36,637 bases of DNA, taken from an uncultured Oleiphilaceae bacterium. Its GTDB lineage: Bacteria > Pseudomonadota > Gammaproteobacteria > Pseudomonadales > Oleiphilaceae. Shown piece by piece: positions 17,303 to 25,185 of the stretch; position 1 is the stretch's first letter, and every line of letters starts with the position of its first letter. Below the pieces are notes generated by a model. That model was given only the letters and a program-made list of their open reading frames with translations. It was not told the origin of the DNA and searched no databases. A program made the position numbers and the translations under genes. The DNA is taken from the NCBI GenBank assembly GCA_913060665.1, contig CAJXUY010000027.1:1-36637 (forward strand), read 5' to 3'.

Positions 17303-18045
17303 GTCTTGGTGTTTACGGCGAGTCAGATATTGGCTTTGCAAGAAGGCGGAATGAAGACTCAATCGCCTGGCATCAGTCAAGCAATGGGCATAATGTTGTC
17401 GCTGTATTGGCAGATGGCATGGGTGGTCATCGAGGAGGCGATATAGCCAGTAAAACTGCCGTTGACATTTGTATTGCGCAGCTTTCTTTGTTGGTGGACC
17501 GCGATGACCTTGCAGTTACAGAATTGATTGATGCCTTAAACAAGGCTGTATCTGAAGCGAATGATCACATTAGGGTCGCAAGGGAGCAAGATGAATCGCT
17601 TTCGCGCATGGGAACGACGCTATTGATTTTGTGGGTGTTAGGCGATCAGGCCTTTATTGCCAATGTAGGTGACTCCCGTTGTTATCGTCTTTCAGTAAGC
17701 TCTGCTCAACAGATTACCAAAGATGATACTGTTGCTCAGGCGATGGTGGATGATGGCTCAATTACTGAGAGTGAAGTTCCTCGTATACCCTTTAGAAACG
17801 TATTGACAAAAGCGGTGGGAACGGAGCCTAAGGTGTTAGCAGATATCCAGCAGATAGTTATGAGTGCAGGCGATGCGTTGGTTCTCTGTTCGGATGGGTT
17901 GACCGGGGCTGTTGATGCTCAGCAGTGGCCTTCAATTATTGCTGATTCAAAATCAGTTAAGCAGCAAGTTGAATGTTTGATTGACGAGAGTATCAATAAT
18001 AAAGCAAATGACAATGTGTCGGTCATCATGGTGCGCCGACAGTAA
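17299..18045 (+). CDS. PP2C family Ser/Thr protein phosphatase
   Basis: A 248-residue metal-dependent phosphatase (PPM/Stp type). Metal-binding motifs are present in order: 'ARRRNEDS' (about residues 14-21), 'LADGMGGHRGGDIAS' (about 37-51), 'GDSRCYRL' (about 121-128), 'LCSDGLTG' (about 195-202) and 'NDNVSVIMVR' at the C-terminus, supplying the acidic residues expected for two metal ions. It overlaps the kinase gene by 4 bp (ATGA), so expression is coupled. It should dephosphorylate the kinase or its targets and make the signal reversible. An FHA protein follows after 21 bp. The size and motif set are ordinary for bacterial PP2C enzymes. Confidence 0.95.
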   Translation: MSLGVYGESDIGFARRRNEDSIAWHQSSNGHNVVAVLADGMGGHRGGDIASKTAVDICIAQLSLLVDRDDLAVTELIDALNKAVSEANDHIRVAREQDESLSRMGTTLLILWVLGDQAFIANVGDSRCYRLSVSSAQQITKDDTVAQAMVDDGSITESEVPRIPFRNVLTKAVGTEPKVLADIQQIVMSAGDALVLCSDGLTGAVDAQQWPSIIADSKSVKQQVECLIDESINNKANDNVSVIMVRRQ

Positions 18046-18066
18046 TTAAGTGGTTAGAGGTGAAGT

Positions 18067-18417
18067 ATGGCAGTGTTATTGCAATTGGTCGATGATGTAG
18101 TTACTAATACTTTTGAGCTGAATAGTGGTTCTGTAAATTTAGGACGACACCCGAGTAATGATATTCAGATCAATGAAATCTCAGTAAGTGGTGAGCACGC
18201 TAAAATTGATATTGAAACGAACCAATACCTTGATGGCGTGATTGATTGCTACATTGAAGATAATGGCAGTACTAATGGTACCTTTGTAAATGAGTTACCT
18301 GTTAAGGCACGGCAACGTCTCAACAATAATGACATTGTTCGTATTGCCTGGAATACTTTTAAGTTTATTGATGAAGCTGAAAATGAACTAGAAAAAACGG
18401 CTTATCTATTAGAATAA
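18067..18417 (+). CDS. FHA domain protein
   Basis: A 116-residue protein that is almost entirely one FHA domain, which binds phosphothreonine peptides. Signature residues are present: Gly26-Arg27, Ser41, His44 and Asn70-Gly71-Thr72 ('STNGTF'). A short acidic C-terminal tail contains a threonine ('LEKTAYLL') that could itself be phosphorylated, by analogy with small FHA proteins such as GarA. It is the last gene of the kinase-phosphatase-FHA operon and is the natural reader or output protein of that system. No type VI secretion structural genes are present nearby, unlike PpkA/PppA/Fha loci, so the regulated process is unknown. A hairpin overlapping the stop codon probably ends transcription. 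Confidence 0.92.
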   Translation: MAVLLQLVDDVVTNTFELNSGSVNLGRHPSNDIQINEISVSGEHAKIDIETNQYLDGVIDCYIEDNGSTNGTFVNELPVKARQRLNNNDIVRIAWNTFKFIDEAENELEKTAYLLE

Positions 18418-18444
18418 CGCGTACCGTTATTTCGCCATTTTTTT
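18413..18444 (+). terminator. Probable terminator of the kinase-phosphatase-FHA operon
   Basis: AATAACG (18413-18419), which contains the FHA stop codon, pairs with CGTTATT (18425-18431) across a 5-base loop. A run of seven T (18438-18444) follows six bases later. The stem is AT-rich and the T run slightly distant, so efficiency is uncertain. Confidence 0.55.
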
Positions 18445-18474
18445 AGCTGGGGTCCATTGTGTCGACCCACTCTC

Positions 18475-18966
18475 TTATCGCCTTTGCTGGTTCATCAACA
18501 GCGACTCATATATCGGGTTGAACTGGGTAGCGGCCTCAATAATTGAGGTTGCTGTCAAAGAAGGTACTCCGTAAACTTCAAATCGAGTATCGAAGCGTTG
18601 TTGAACCTTGAGGGCAAGCAAGTCAAAGTCGCCATCACCTGATGCGAGCACGACCGTATCTACTTCGTTTGCGGCTTCATAGGCATCCAGCGCTATCCCC
18701 ACATCCCAATCGCCTTTCGCTGATCCATCACTTCTCTGTATATAGGGCTTAAGCTTTATCTCAAAGCCTAGCTTTTTGAGAAAGCTCTGAAAGCTGCGTT
18801 GCTTAGGGTCGCCGCGATCTATGGCATAGGCATATGCCGATACGATCTCACCTTTTTGACTTACCTCGTTCCAAAAGGCAGTGTAATTAAACTGCGCCTG
18901 ATAGGCTTGTCGAACGGTATAGTAGATATTCTGAACATCGACGAACAACGCAATTTTGGATGGCAT
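18475..18966 (-). CDS. NYN domain (PIN-like, LabA/DUF88) protein
   Basis: A 163-residue single-domain protein of the NYN family, PIN-like putative ribonucleases. It opens with 'IALFVDVQNIYYTVRQAY' (conserved first Asp and Asn). It continues with 'KGDWDVGIALDAYEAA' and 'VVLASGDGDFDLLALKVQ', giving the acidic cluster (Asp in KGDWD, SGDGDF) expected to hold a metal ion. The ATG at 18966 places the first strand at the normal distance; an upstream ATG at 18984 would add six residues. It is convergent with the FHA gene and is preceded on the same strand by aroG, separated by a terminator-like hairpin. RNA target and role are unknown. Confidence 0.85.
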   Translation of the reverse strand: MPSKIALFVDVQNIYYTVRQAYQAQFNYTAFWNEVSQKGEIVSAYAYAIDRGDPKQRSFQSFLKKLGFEIKLKPYIQRSDGSAKGDWDVGIALDAYEAANEVDTVVLASGDGDFDLLALKVQQRFDTRFEVYGVPSLTATSIIEAATQFNPIYESLLMNQQRR

Positions 18967-19014
18967 GAAGGTCTCTTGTATCAATTTAATGGTACTAACT
19001 TTCTATTTAAATCA

Positions 19015-19035
19015 GCGCCTGTTTGAGGCAGGCGC
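19015..19035 (-). terminator. Terminator-like hairpin downstream of aroG
   Basis: GCGCCTG and CAGGCGC (7-bp perfect arms, 7-base loop) lie 17 bp past the aroG stop on the minus strand and before the NYN gene. The following sequence is AT-rich (TGATTTAAATA) but has no pure T run, so it is a moderate candidate. Confidence 0.5.
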
Positions 19036-19051
19036 GATTAGAATCGTATTT

Positions 19052-20113
19052 TTAATCTAATTCCTTAGCGCGTTCAGCCGAAGCTTCAGCCAGTTGTGCG
19101 ATTAACGATTCAGTATCACCCCATCCAATACAAGCGTCTGTAATACTCTGACCATAAGTTTCAGCTTTGTTTCCGACCAAGTTTTGTCTGCCTTCAACCA
19201 AGTGGCTTTCTACCATCACGCCAAATATCGTATTGTCACCAGATTTTATTTGATTGCACACATTGCTGCACACGTCCATTTGCTTCTTAAACTGCTTGCT
19301 ACTATTGGCATGGCTAAAATCGATCATGACCTTTTTAGGTAAGTTAGCCGTTTCAAGTTCGGTCACGACTTTTGCAACACTTTCGGCATCATAGTTTGGT
19401 GCTTTACCGCCACGTAAAATAATGTGGCAGTCTTCGTTGCCTGCGGTTTCGACGATTGCAGAGTGACCAAATTTGGTCACTGATAAGAAGTGATGAGAAG
19501 CGGCCGCTGCACCAATCGCATCAATCGCCACTTTAGTGGTGCCGTCTGTACCATTTTTAAAACCAACCGGACATGAAAGCCCTGATGCCAGCTCACGGTG
19601 TACTTGTGATTCTGTAGTACGGGCACCAATCGCCCCCCAGCTTAGTAAGTCGGCCATATATTGAGGGGTGATCATATCTAAATATTCGGTGGCGGTTGGC
19701 AAGCCCATATCATTAAGGTCTAACAGTAACTTTCGCCCAATACGAAGCCCATCATTGATTTTAAAACTGTTATCCATAAACGGGTCATTAATAAGCCCTT
19801 TCCAACCTACAGTAGTCCGAGGTTTTTCAAAGTAGACTCGCATGACGATATCAAGGCTATCTTTGTATTTCTCTCTAAGTTTTACCAGTTTATGGCCGTA
19901 TTCAATGGCAGCTTTAGGGTCATGAATAGAGCAGGGGCCAATGATAACGAGCAGGCGATTGTCTTCGTTATTTAGGATGCGGTGTATCGCTTCTCTGCCT
20001 TGAAATACGGTTTTTGCGGCTTTTTCAGTCGCCGGAAATCGTTCAAGGAGTGCGATTGGGGGGAGTAACTCTTTAATTTCTTTAATGCGTATATCGTCTG
20101 TTTGGTAATGCAT
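19052..20113 (-). CDS. aroG: 3-deoxy-7-phosphoheptulonate synthase, class I (AroG-type)
   Basis: A 353-residue DAHP synthase, joining phosphoenolpyruvate and erythrose 4-phosphate in the first step of the shikimate pathway. The N-terminus 'YQTDDIRIKEIKELLPP' aligns with E. coli AroG. Catalytic landmarks are 'GPCSIHDP', 'YFEKPRTTVGWKGLINDP', 'GARTTESQVHRELASGLS', 'GFKNGTDGT', 'HIILRGG' and 'DFSHANSSKQ'. The ATG at 20113 matches the E. coli start; the frame is open 34 codons further upstream but that part is not conserved. It resembles AroG more than AroF or AroH, but which amino acid inhibits it cannot be told by eye. A transporter remnant occupies its upstream region. Confidence 0.93.
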   Translation of the reverse strand: MHYQTDDIRIKEIKELLPPIALLERFPATEKAAKTVFQGREAIHRILNNEDNRLLVIIGPCSIHDPKAAIEYGHKLVKLREKYKDSLDIVMRVYFEKPRTTVGWKGLINDPFMDNSFKINDGLRIGRKLLLDLNDMGLPTATEYLDMITPQYMADLLSWGAIGARTTESQVHRELASGLSCPVGFKNGTDGTTKVAIDAIGAAAASHHFLSVTKFGHSAIVETAGNEDCHIILRGGKAPNYDAESVAKVVTELETANLPKKVMIDFSHANSSKQFKKQMDVCSNVCNQIKSGDNTIFGVMVESHLVEGRQNLVGNKAETYGQSITDACIGWGDTESLIAQLAEASAERAKELD

Positions 20114-20171
20114 AGTGGGTCTCGTGATATCTTTTTCTAAATGCTTTGTCCTGCGCTCTGTAAAGTCAGTG

Positions 20172-20372
20172 CTAATGACGGTTAGAGGGCTTTGATAAAA
20201 GTATACCAGTAACAATGACTCCGCAGGCAGCTATTTGCCAAATAGCAAGGCGTTTATCAAGTACGAAATAAGCGATAACGATGGTGAATACCAGGATAAA
20301 GATAATATAGGCGGTGGCCTGTGAAGCGGGTACTTTATTAACGGCACGGTTGTACAGGCTATAGATCCCTAT
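20172..20372 (-). pseudogene. C-terminal remnant of an EamA/DMT superfamily transporter
   Basis: Read on the minus strand, about 65 codons ending at the TAG at 20172-20174 give the typical last part of an EamA permease: 'IYSLYNRAVNKVPASQATAY', then 'IIFILVFTIVIAYFVLDKRL' and 'AIWQIAACGVIVTGILL'. These are the last two transmembrane segments with the family's 'VPAS' and 'LDERLxxWQ'-like signatures. Upstream, the expected GSxxAY element is only partly visible in another frame and the frame soon reaches stop codons, so the other eight transmembrane segments are missing. This is a decayed fragment, not a functional gene. It ends 59 bp before the aroG start. Confidence 0.7.
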
Positions 20373-20497
20373 AACAATGTAGCGAAGATCAATGTAATAA
20401 AATGTAATTTTTTAGTCTAAGTGGATGACTGGATATTAATGATGATCGCTTTTAATGATAGGCTAGTGGTTTTTTTGTGGCGAACCTCAAGGCAATA

Positions 20498-21337
20498 GTG
20501 AATTCTAGTATGTACATCAAGTCGACTCTAGTATTAGTGGTTGCCTTTTTTTCAGTAAGTGTTGCGGCTAATTGCTTACCCTCTAGTGAATACGAACGTA
20601 TTTATTGTGACATCGTAGGTAAGGGTGAGGGTGAGGGTAAGGGATTGCCTCGATTTGAGGACTTTAAACGCAATGATGTTATGGTTCAGAAACTGCTGCT
20701 AAAGCGGCCGGCTGAAAAGCTTAAGATAAAATTGCCTGCCTCATCGAAGCTAGCGGGCGAAAAAACATCTGCGACAGCTCGCTCACCTGATAAGCTTATT
20801 GAGCAATCGCCTAACATGCATTTGAATCACTCTTCAGAGCTAACTTACCCTGTGGCCTCGAATGCAACTCTTTCTCAGTGTACCGTATCGAAGAACTATA
20901 TATTCTGTGGTCAGCGGCGTTTTGACTTGAAAAAGAACCAATCAAATAATGGGTTGGCTCAAGGCGTATTAGACGACCAGTATCTAATGGCACTTCCGCC
21001 CTATAATGGTAATGTTAATAATGATCGAGAGGTGCAGTTTTATCTTTCCGGTGTTTATGGTGTATACCTCCAGAGAATGATTGATATAGGGCTTGGAGCG
21101 TCAACTATGAGTTACGCTCGCTTTTACCATACGTTTAATGACCTACAAGGGAAACGAGTCGACTTTAGCGAGCGTTTTGAAACAATGTATCGTTTCCTCA
21201 AGAAAGATAAAAAGACTATGGCGGTTAAAGCTTCTTTCAATGGCAAGCGACCCCACAGCATTGCCCAATGTGATGATATTACAGACCGAATTATCGCATG
21301 TGATAGTGGCAGCGCTAACTGGGTCTATGTGAACTGA
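20498..21337 (+). CDS. Secreted protein with three C-x(8-10)-C segments, unknown function
   Basis: A 279-residue protein from the GTG at 20498, which has AAGG five bases upstream; a GTG at 20477 and an ATG at 20510 are alternatives. A signal peptide spans residues about 6-24 and likely cleaves before Asn25-Cys26. Three similar cysteine segments are visible: 'NCLPSSEYERIYC' (C26-x10-C37), 'QCTVSKNYIFC' and, near the C-terminus, 'QCDDITDRIIAC'. They suggest a repeated disulfide hairpin. A tandem GK/GE run follows the first, and the middle is a Lys/Ser-rich linker. I do not recognise the family. It is convergent with the chemoreceptor gene, 3 bp away. Confidence 0.7.
   Translation: MNSSMYIKSTLVLVVAFFSVSVAANCLPSSEYERIYCDIVGKGEGEGKGLPRFEDFKRNDVMVQKLLLKRPAEKLKIKLPASSKLAGEKTSATARSPDKLIEQSPNMHLNHSSELTYPVASNATLSQCTVSKNYIFCGQRRFDLKKNQSNNGLAQGVLDDQYLMALPPYNGNVNNDREVQFYLSGVYGVYLQRMIDIGLGASTMSYARFYHTFNDLQGKRVDFSERFETMYRFLKKDKKTMAVKASFNGKRPHSIAQCDDITDRIIACDSGSANWVYVN
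20618..20641 (+). repeat. Four-unit tandem hexamer (GGTRAG) inside a coding region
   Basis: GGTAAG, GGTGAG, GGTGAG, GGTAAG in tandem encode Gly-Lys, Gly-Glu, Gly-Glu, Gly-Lys in the secreted protein. Because the unit is six bases, changes in copy number would keep the frame. Confidence 0.75.
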
Positions 21338-21340
21338 GCG

Positions 21341-22981
21341 CTAGACTTTAAACTGCTCTACTTTCTCTGCTAGTACTTGGCTTAAACGATATATTTCTTC
21401 TGTTGAATCGCTTATCCGAACAAAACTAGTGGTGCTTTCGTCCACTAGATCGGCAATATTATGGGTGTTGTGGCTAATTTCATTGGCGACGGATGCTTGC
21501 TCTTCAGTAGAAGCCGCAATCTGATTGCTAATAGACGTGATCTCTTGCATTGTTTGGTTGACATCATTTAGCATTTTTTCGGCTGTTTCAGCGGACGACT
21601 TTGTGTCAACGGAATGGGTATGGGCAATATCAACAGAGTGGGTTACCCCTTGTACACCATTTTGAATTTCTTCAATCATCGCCTGAATTTCATCTGTGGA
21701 TTCTTGTGTTCTTGTCGCTAGTCCTCTTACTTCATCCGCTACTACTGCAAATCCCCTGCCTGCCTCTCCCGCTCGTGCAGCCTCAATGGCGGCGTTTAAT
21801 GCGAGAAGGTTTGTTTGTTCTGCTATTCCTCTAATCACATCAAGAATAGAACCAATTTTTGATGAGTTTTCGGTTAGCTCGCTCACCACTTGTTTAGTAT
21901 TGTCTAGTTCGCTCGAGAGAAGGGTCAGGCCAGACATAGATGTGCCAATATCTTGACTACTTCGTGAGGCTTTTTCCAACCCGGACTCTGTTTCATTGGC
22001 TGCTTGCTGGGCGCTTTTTGCAACCTTTTCGGTTGAGACTGCCATTTCTGTTATTGCGGAGGCGGCGCTATGTGTTTCAACCTTCTGTTGTTCGGTGCCT
22101 TGTTTATTGCTTTCTACAACCCCTTTCATTTCTTCTGAAAGGGTACTAAGTTGCAGGCTTGCACCTTTAAATTCTTTAATAGTAGATTGTGTGCGTGATA
22201 CAAACTGGTTGAATAAAGCAGCCATACTGCTTAATTCATCTTTCCCGTTTTCATCAAGGCGAAGAGTTAAATTACCCTCACCTTGAGCAATATTCTCCAT
22301 GGCATTAAGTGTATTGACCAAGGGTTGGCGAATACTAATTATGATCAATATCAAAAGTGCCACAAGTGGTAAGGAAAGTAGCATAACAATAAATATATAA
22401 CGGCCCAGAAATTCGAATTGTTGATCTCTCAAGTCATCAATATATATACCTGTACCGATAATCATATTCCAAGGCGAAAACCCCTTAACAAATGAAACCT
22501 TTTCGACAGCGGCATCGTGCCCGGGCTTTGGCCATAAGTAATCGACAAAGCCTTCGCCATCACTTTCAACAATATCAACCATCTCACGAAATAAACGCTT
22601 GCCATTGGGGTCTGCTGACTGGTCTAGGTTTTTACCCTGTAACTCTGGCTTGATAGGGTGCATGATAAGTGCGGGTTGATGGTCCAGAATAAAAAAGTAG
22701 TCGTTATTGCCATAACGAAGTTCTCTAATATCTGATATTGCACGCTCTTTCGCTTCGTCTTCAGGTAGCGCCGCAGATTCTGCTAGCTTGTGGTATCGGC
22801 TGAGGATGGAGTGGCTGGTTTCGACTAGGTGTTTAGTTTTTAATTGACGGTCATGGTAGCTGGTATCGAAGAATTCGTTGAGTGTCACGATGCTTAGAAT
22901 AAGTGTGCCAAATGCGGCAATCGCAATCACAATTGCTAATCGGTACCCGATTCGAATATTGCGTAACCATGAAATCATCAT
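21341..22981 (-). CDS. Methyl-accepting chemotaxis protein with single Cache domain
   Basis: A 546-residue chemoreceptor. TM1 spans about residues 14-34. The periplasmic domain of about 155 residues has the sCache_2 pattern ('[11 protein letters not shown]', '[13 protein letters not shown]', '[10 protein letters not shown]', '[20 protein letters not shown]'). TM2 is about 193-215, followed by HAMP to about 268. The cytoplasmic signalling helix has the invariant hairpin tip '[20 protein letters not shown]' (387-406) followed by '[15 protein letters not shown]'. It would bind a small ligand, often an organic acid in this Cache class, and control CheA. No chemotaxis genes are adjacent. An 8-bp inverted repeat lies in its leader. 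Confidence 0.95.
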   Translation of the reverse strand: MMISWLRNIRIGYRLAIVIAIAAFGTLILSIVTLNEFFDTSYHDRQLKTKHLVETSHSILSRYHKLAESAALPEDEAKERAISDIRELRYGNNDYFFILDHQPALIMHPIKPELQGKNLDQSADPNGKRLFREMVDIVESDGEGFVDYLWPKPGHDAAVEKVSFVKGFSPWNMIIGTGIYIDDLRDQQFEFLGRYIFIVMLLSLPLVALLILIIISIRQPLVNTLNAMENIAQGEGNLTLRLDENGKDELSSMAALFNQFVSRTQSTIKEFKGASLQLSTLSEEMKGVVESNKQGTEQQKVETHSAASAITEMAVSTEKVAKSAQQAANETESGLEKASRSSQDIGTSMSGLTLLSSELDNTKQVVSELTENSSKIGSILDVIRGIAEQTNLLALNAAIEAARAGEAGRGFAVVADEVRGLATRTQESTDEIQAMIEEIQNGVQGVTHSVDIAHTHSVDTKSSAETAEKMLNDVNQTMQEITSISNQIAASTEEQASVANEISHNTHNIADLVDESTTSFVRISDSTEEIYRLSQVLAEKVEQFKV

Positions 22982-23005
22982 CCATCCGCCTTGTTAAGAG
23001 TGAAG

Positions 23006-23038
23006 CTTAAAGGTCGATCTGTAAAGATTGCCTTTAAG
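23006..23038. promoter_or_regulatory. Inverted repeat in the leader of the chemoreceptor gene
   Basis: CTTAAAGG (23006-23013) and CCTTTAAG (23031-23038), perfect 8-bp arms with a 17-base spacer, 25 bp upstream of the receptor start on the minus strand. It could be an operator or an mRNA hairpin near the ribosome site. Confidence 0.4.
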
Positions 23039-23132
23039 TATAGCGTATGATTCAGATTTGCTATTTGAATTACCTAAAAGATAGGCTCAGCGCTTTAGGC
23101 TAGTAAAGACCTTCGCCCCGGAGTACCAAGCG

Positions 23133-23198
23133 AGAGTCTTTCATTTATTTGTTATGAATACTCTTATCTGCCTATGGGACTCTTTCGTCTGTATAGGC
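23133..23198. other. Two adjacent hairpin-forming repeats in the chemoreceptor/lipoprotein gap
   Basis: The first is AGAGT-CT-TTCAT (23133-23144) facing ATGAA-T-ACTCT (23154-23164). The second is GCCTAT (23170-23175) facing ATAGGC (23193-23198). Both lie downstream of the minus-strand lipoprotein gene and may serve as its transcript end. Neither has a clear T run. Confidence 0.35.
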
Positions 23199-23318
23199 CT
23201 CTATTTTTAGTTTGCCCACCCAACACATTGATTTTCCCCGAGGACAAAAATAGCGCCAACCCCTGTCTACATGTCCCAACTTTTCGAGATCAAAAAGGGT
23301 GACGCTTATCTTGGCGTG
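23172..23318 (-). other. Open frame continuing past the lipoprotein stop codon
   Basis: On the minus strand, the frame of the lipoprotein gene stays open for 48 codons after its TAG (23319-23321), ending at a TAG at 23172-23174. The deduced segment looks protein-like: 'VTLFDLEKLGHVDRGWRYFC', then 'PRGKSMCWVGKLKIEAYTDE'. It has no upstream start of its own apart from an internal TTG or ATG. It could be a lost C-terminal extension, a readthrough product, a remnant of another gene, or chance. Confidence 0.3.
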
Positions 23319-24197
23319 CTAGTTACTACAGCTACGCAGTGCCGAAATGGCAGCATTCATATTGGTTAATTTTACGTTTCGCTTAAGTACCTGTTTGCCG
23401 ACTTCTTTGCCATTAATGAATATATGAAGCTCCTTTGCTGCTGAAAGTCGCGCTGTCATGTCCCCTGATACCACCGCTCGTGTCGAGCTAACTCTATCGG
23501 CAAACGGCATCAACGCTTGATTGTCTATTTGAATACCTGTCTTGGGGTGCTCGATGTCGAGTGCCATATAGGCGTTCACAACAATTTTTTGCTCTTCGAT
23601 ATCCATCCATATTTGAGAAGAGTACTCTTTATTACCTATTTGAAGAGTCGGCGTTTTGAGCTTACAGAAGCCATTGTCGGTACCTTTAAGGGTCCAGATC
23701 CCATAAGATTTCCCCAGATTTTTGCTTGAGCGTGTTAGTGGTTGGTTGGCGGTTGCTTCACTGTTTATCGCTTCTTCAGCAGTAACGGCTATTTCTCCGC
23801 TAGCCGCTGCAGTGTCTGTTGCTAGTTGGGGTTGGTCGTCATTTGGCGTGTTTGAAGCAGGTTCTCCTTCAGGCGCTGAGTTTACTTCGGCCACCGCAGG
23901 GACTTCAGTCGATGTGTTAGGGGTTGTTGTAGGGGGTGTAGGGGGTGTGGATGTATCTGATGCCGATACTGCTTCGGTTGCTACTTCCTGAGATGCGTTC
24001 TCTGGTGTTGTTATGTCTTCAGTTTGAATTGTGTTTTCAGCAGTGTCTATAGGTTGTTCTTTATCGGGGTTGCTTGCGCAGCCTGCTAATACTGATAAGC
24101 ACAAAAGTGATGCGCCAAGCCCTTTACCAACGAAATGTGTGCATGAGGTGAATTCATTCTTGTGCTGTTCGGCTTGCATTTTAACTAGGTTCGGCAT
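23319..24197 (-). CDS. Lipoprotein with Thr/Pro/Glu-rich linker, unknown function
   Basis: A 292-residue protein with a lipoprotein signal: a long basic N-region, a hydrophobic core, then 'LSVLAGC' with Cys40 as the predicted lipidated residue. Residues about 45-155 are a low-complexity linker rich in Thr, Ser, Pro, Glu and Ala. Residues about 158-292 form the only folded-looking part ('YGIWTLKGTDNGFCKLKTPT', 'IVVNAYMALDIEHPKTGIQI', 'ELHIFINGKEVGKQ'). It has two cysteines and a beta-rich pattern, faintly like invasion-associated locus B proteins but not enough to assign. A ribosome site GAGAG precedes the ATG. The frame remains open beyond the stop codon. Probably an outer-membrane-anchored periplasmic protein. 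Confidence 0.7.
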   Translation of the reverse strand: MPNLVKMQAEQHKNEFTSCTHFVGKGLGASLLCLSVLAGCASNPDKEQPIDTAENTIQTEDITTPENASQEVATEAVSASDTSTPPTPPTTTPNTSTEVPAVAEVNSAPEGEPASNTPNDDQPQLATDTAAASGEIAVTAEEAINSEATANQPLTRSSKNLGKSYGIWTLKGTDNGFCKLKTPTLQIGNKEYSSQIWMDIEEQKIVVNAYMALDIEHPKTGIQIDNQALMPFADRVSSTRAVVSGDMTARLSAAKELHIFINGKEVGKQVLKRNVKLTNMNAAISALRSCSN

Positions 24198-24499
24198 AAT
24201 TCTCTCGCGAATAACAATCGGCTATTTTTTATTGGGTTAATACGGTGATTTTTATAGTTCTATTTCGGTAAATCTTTCTATGCTAATGGTTTATTGAGCA
24301 TATTAATGGGGGTGAGTGCACAAATATGCTAATTTTATAATATAAGGAATGCGTTATTGAAAACCCCTTAGATCTTTTCAGTGTGTGGCCTAAAAATCTA
24401 CTGGTTGGCTCGTATTCAATGTTCATAAGATAGGATGTTTTATTTAGTCGGTGTGGTATATATGCTTGATATTTCGGATGATTGTAAATGAGGTGGTCA

Positions 24500-25024
24500 A
24501 TGCGTCTTTTGATTATGGTAGTGGGTTGTTTAATGTTGGTGGGGTGTGCTGCACCAGTGCTTTATGATTTTGATGAAAACGCCAACTTTTTACAGGATAG
24601 GAAATTTGAGTTTGAAGGGGGGCAAAACGGCGAGACTCAAAGTCTCGATCGCTCACGTATTCATCAGGCCATATTATCCCAACTAATATCCAAGGGTTAT
24701 ACCGAGGTCGATACCAATGCGTCATTGAGGGTGCGTTATCGAATTGAAGAGGAAATTCGTATTGAGTCTACAGGCGTCAGTTATGGTGTAGGAATGTCTA
24801 GAAATCATTTAGGTGTAGGAATGCACACCCCAGTGCGGTCTCGAGAGATCAAAGAGGGTAAATTGGTCGTTGAAATGGTCGCGGCTAGTGATAATCGTGT
24901 GATTTGGCGAGCAGTGTCTCAAAAACGCCTGACAGAGCAGATGAACCCTGATAAACGGATCGCGCTTGTTAATGAAATCGTTTCAGAAATGTTTAGCTAT
25001 TACCCACCTCAAAAAAATAGGTGA
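24500..25024 (+). CDS. DUF4136 domain lipoprotein
   Basis: A protein of 174 residues. The ATG at 24500 has GAGGTG four bases upstream, so it is preferred to the ATG at 24488. The signal peptide ends in the lipobox 'LMLVGC' with Cys16 lipidated. The mature part matches DUF4136: 'YDFDENANFLQDRKFEFE', 'IHQAILSQLISKGYTEV', 'LRVRYRIEEE', 'GKLVVEMVAASDNRVIWRA' and a terminal helix 'NEIVSEMFSYYPP'. These lipoproteins are common in Gammaproteobacteria and have no settled function. The 300 bp before it, shared with the divergent lipoprotein gene, show no other gene. Confidence 0.82.
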   Translation: MRLLIMVVGCLMLVGCAAPVLYDFDENANFLQDRKFEFEGGQNGETQSLDRSRIHQAILSQLISKGYTEVDTNASLRVRYRIEEEIRIESTGVSYGVGMSRNHLGVGMHTPVRSREIKEGKLVVEMVAASDNRVIWRAVSQKRLTEQMNPDKRIALVNEIVSEMFSYYPPQKNR

Positions 25025-25073
25025 ACATGCTTTGTTAATTTAAAAAAGGGAATGAACGCCGAATTTACTATAA

Positions 25074-25088
25074 GTATCACGGTGATAC
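25074..25088. promoter_or_regulatory. 15-bp perfect palindrome upstream of bacteriohemerythrin
   Basis: GTATCAC-G-GTGATAC, 7-bp perfect arms around one central base, 97 bp before the hemerythrin start and 50 bp after the DUF4136 stop. There is no T run, so it is a better operator candidate than a terminator. The half-site TATCAC recalls helix-turn-helix dimer operators, but the protein that binds it is unknown. Confidence 0.5.
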
Positions 25089-25185
25089 ATTCTAAGCAGA
25101 GTTTCGTTGATGACCTGTATTCTGCTGCTATGCTTATTAAAATGGGCAACATAAACACATATCAAAGGTCGGTGTAGAGTGTATT

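Noticed and set aside
15635-18417. Type VI secretion PpkA/PppA/Fha regulatory locus
   Set aside because: The three protein types fit, but no type VI structural gene is present in the window and the FHA protein has only the FHA domain.
20114-20215. 34-residue N-terminal extension of DAHP synthase
   Set aside because: AroG-type enzymes begin at the conserved YQTDDIRI region; the extension is not conserved and the internal ATG gives the normal length.
23041-23130. Possible riboswitch before the chemoreceptor gene
   Set aside because: No c-di-GMP-I or other riboswitch core motif could be matched on the minus strand.
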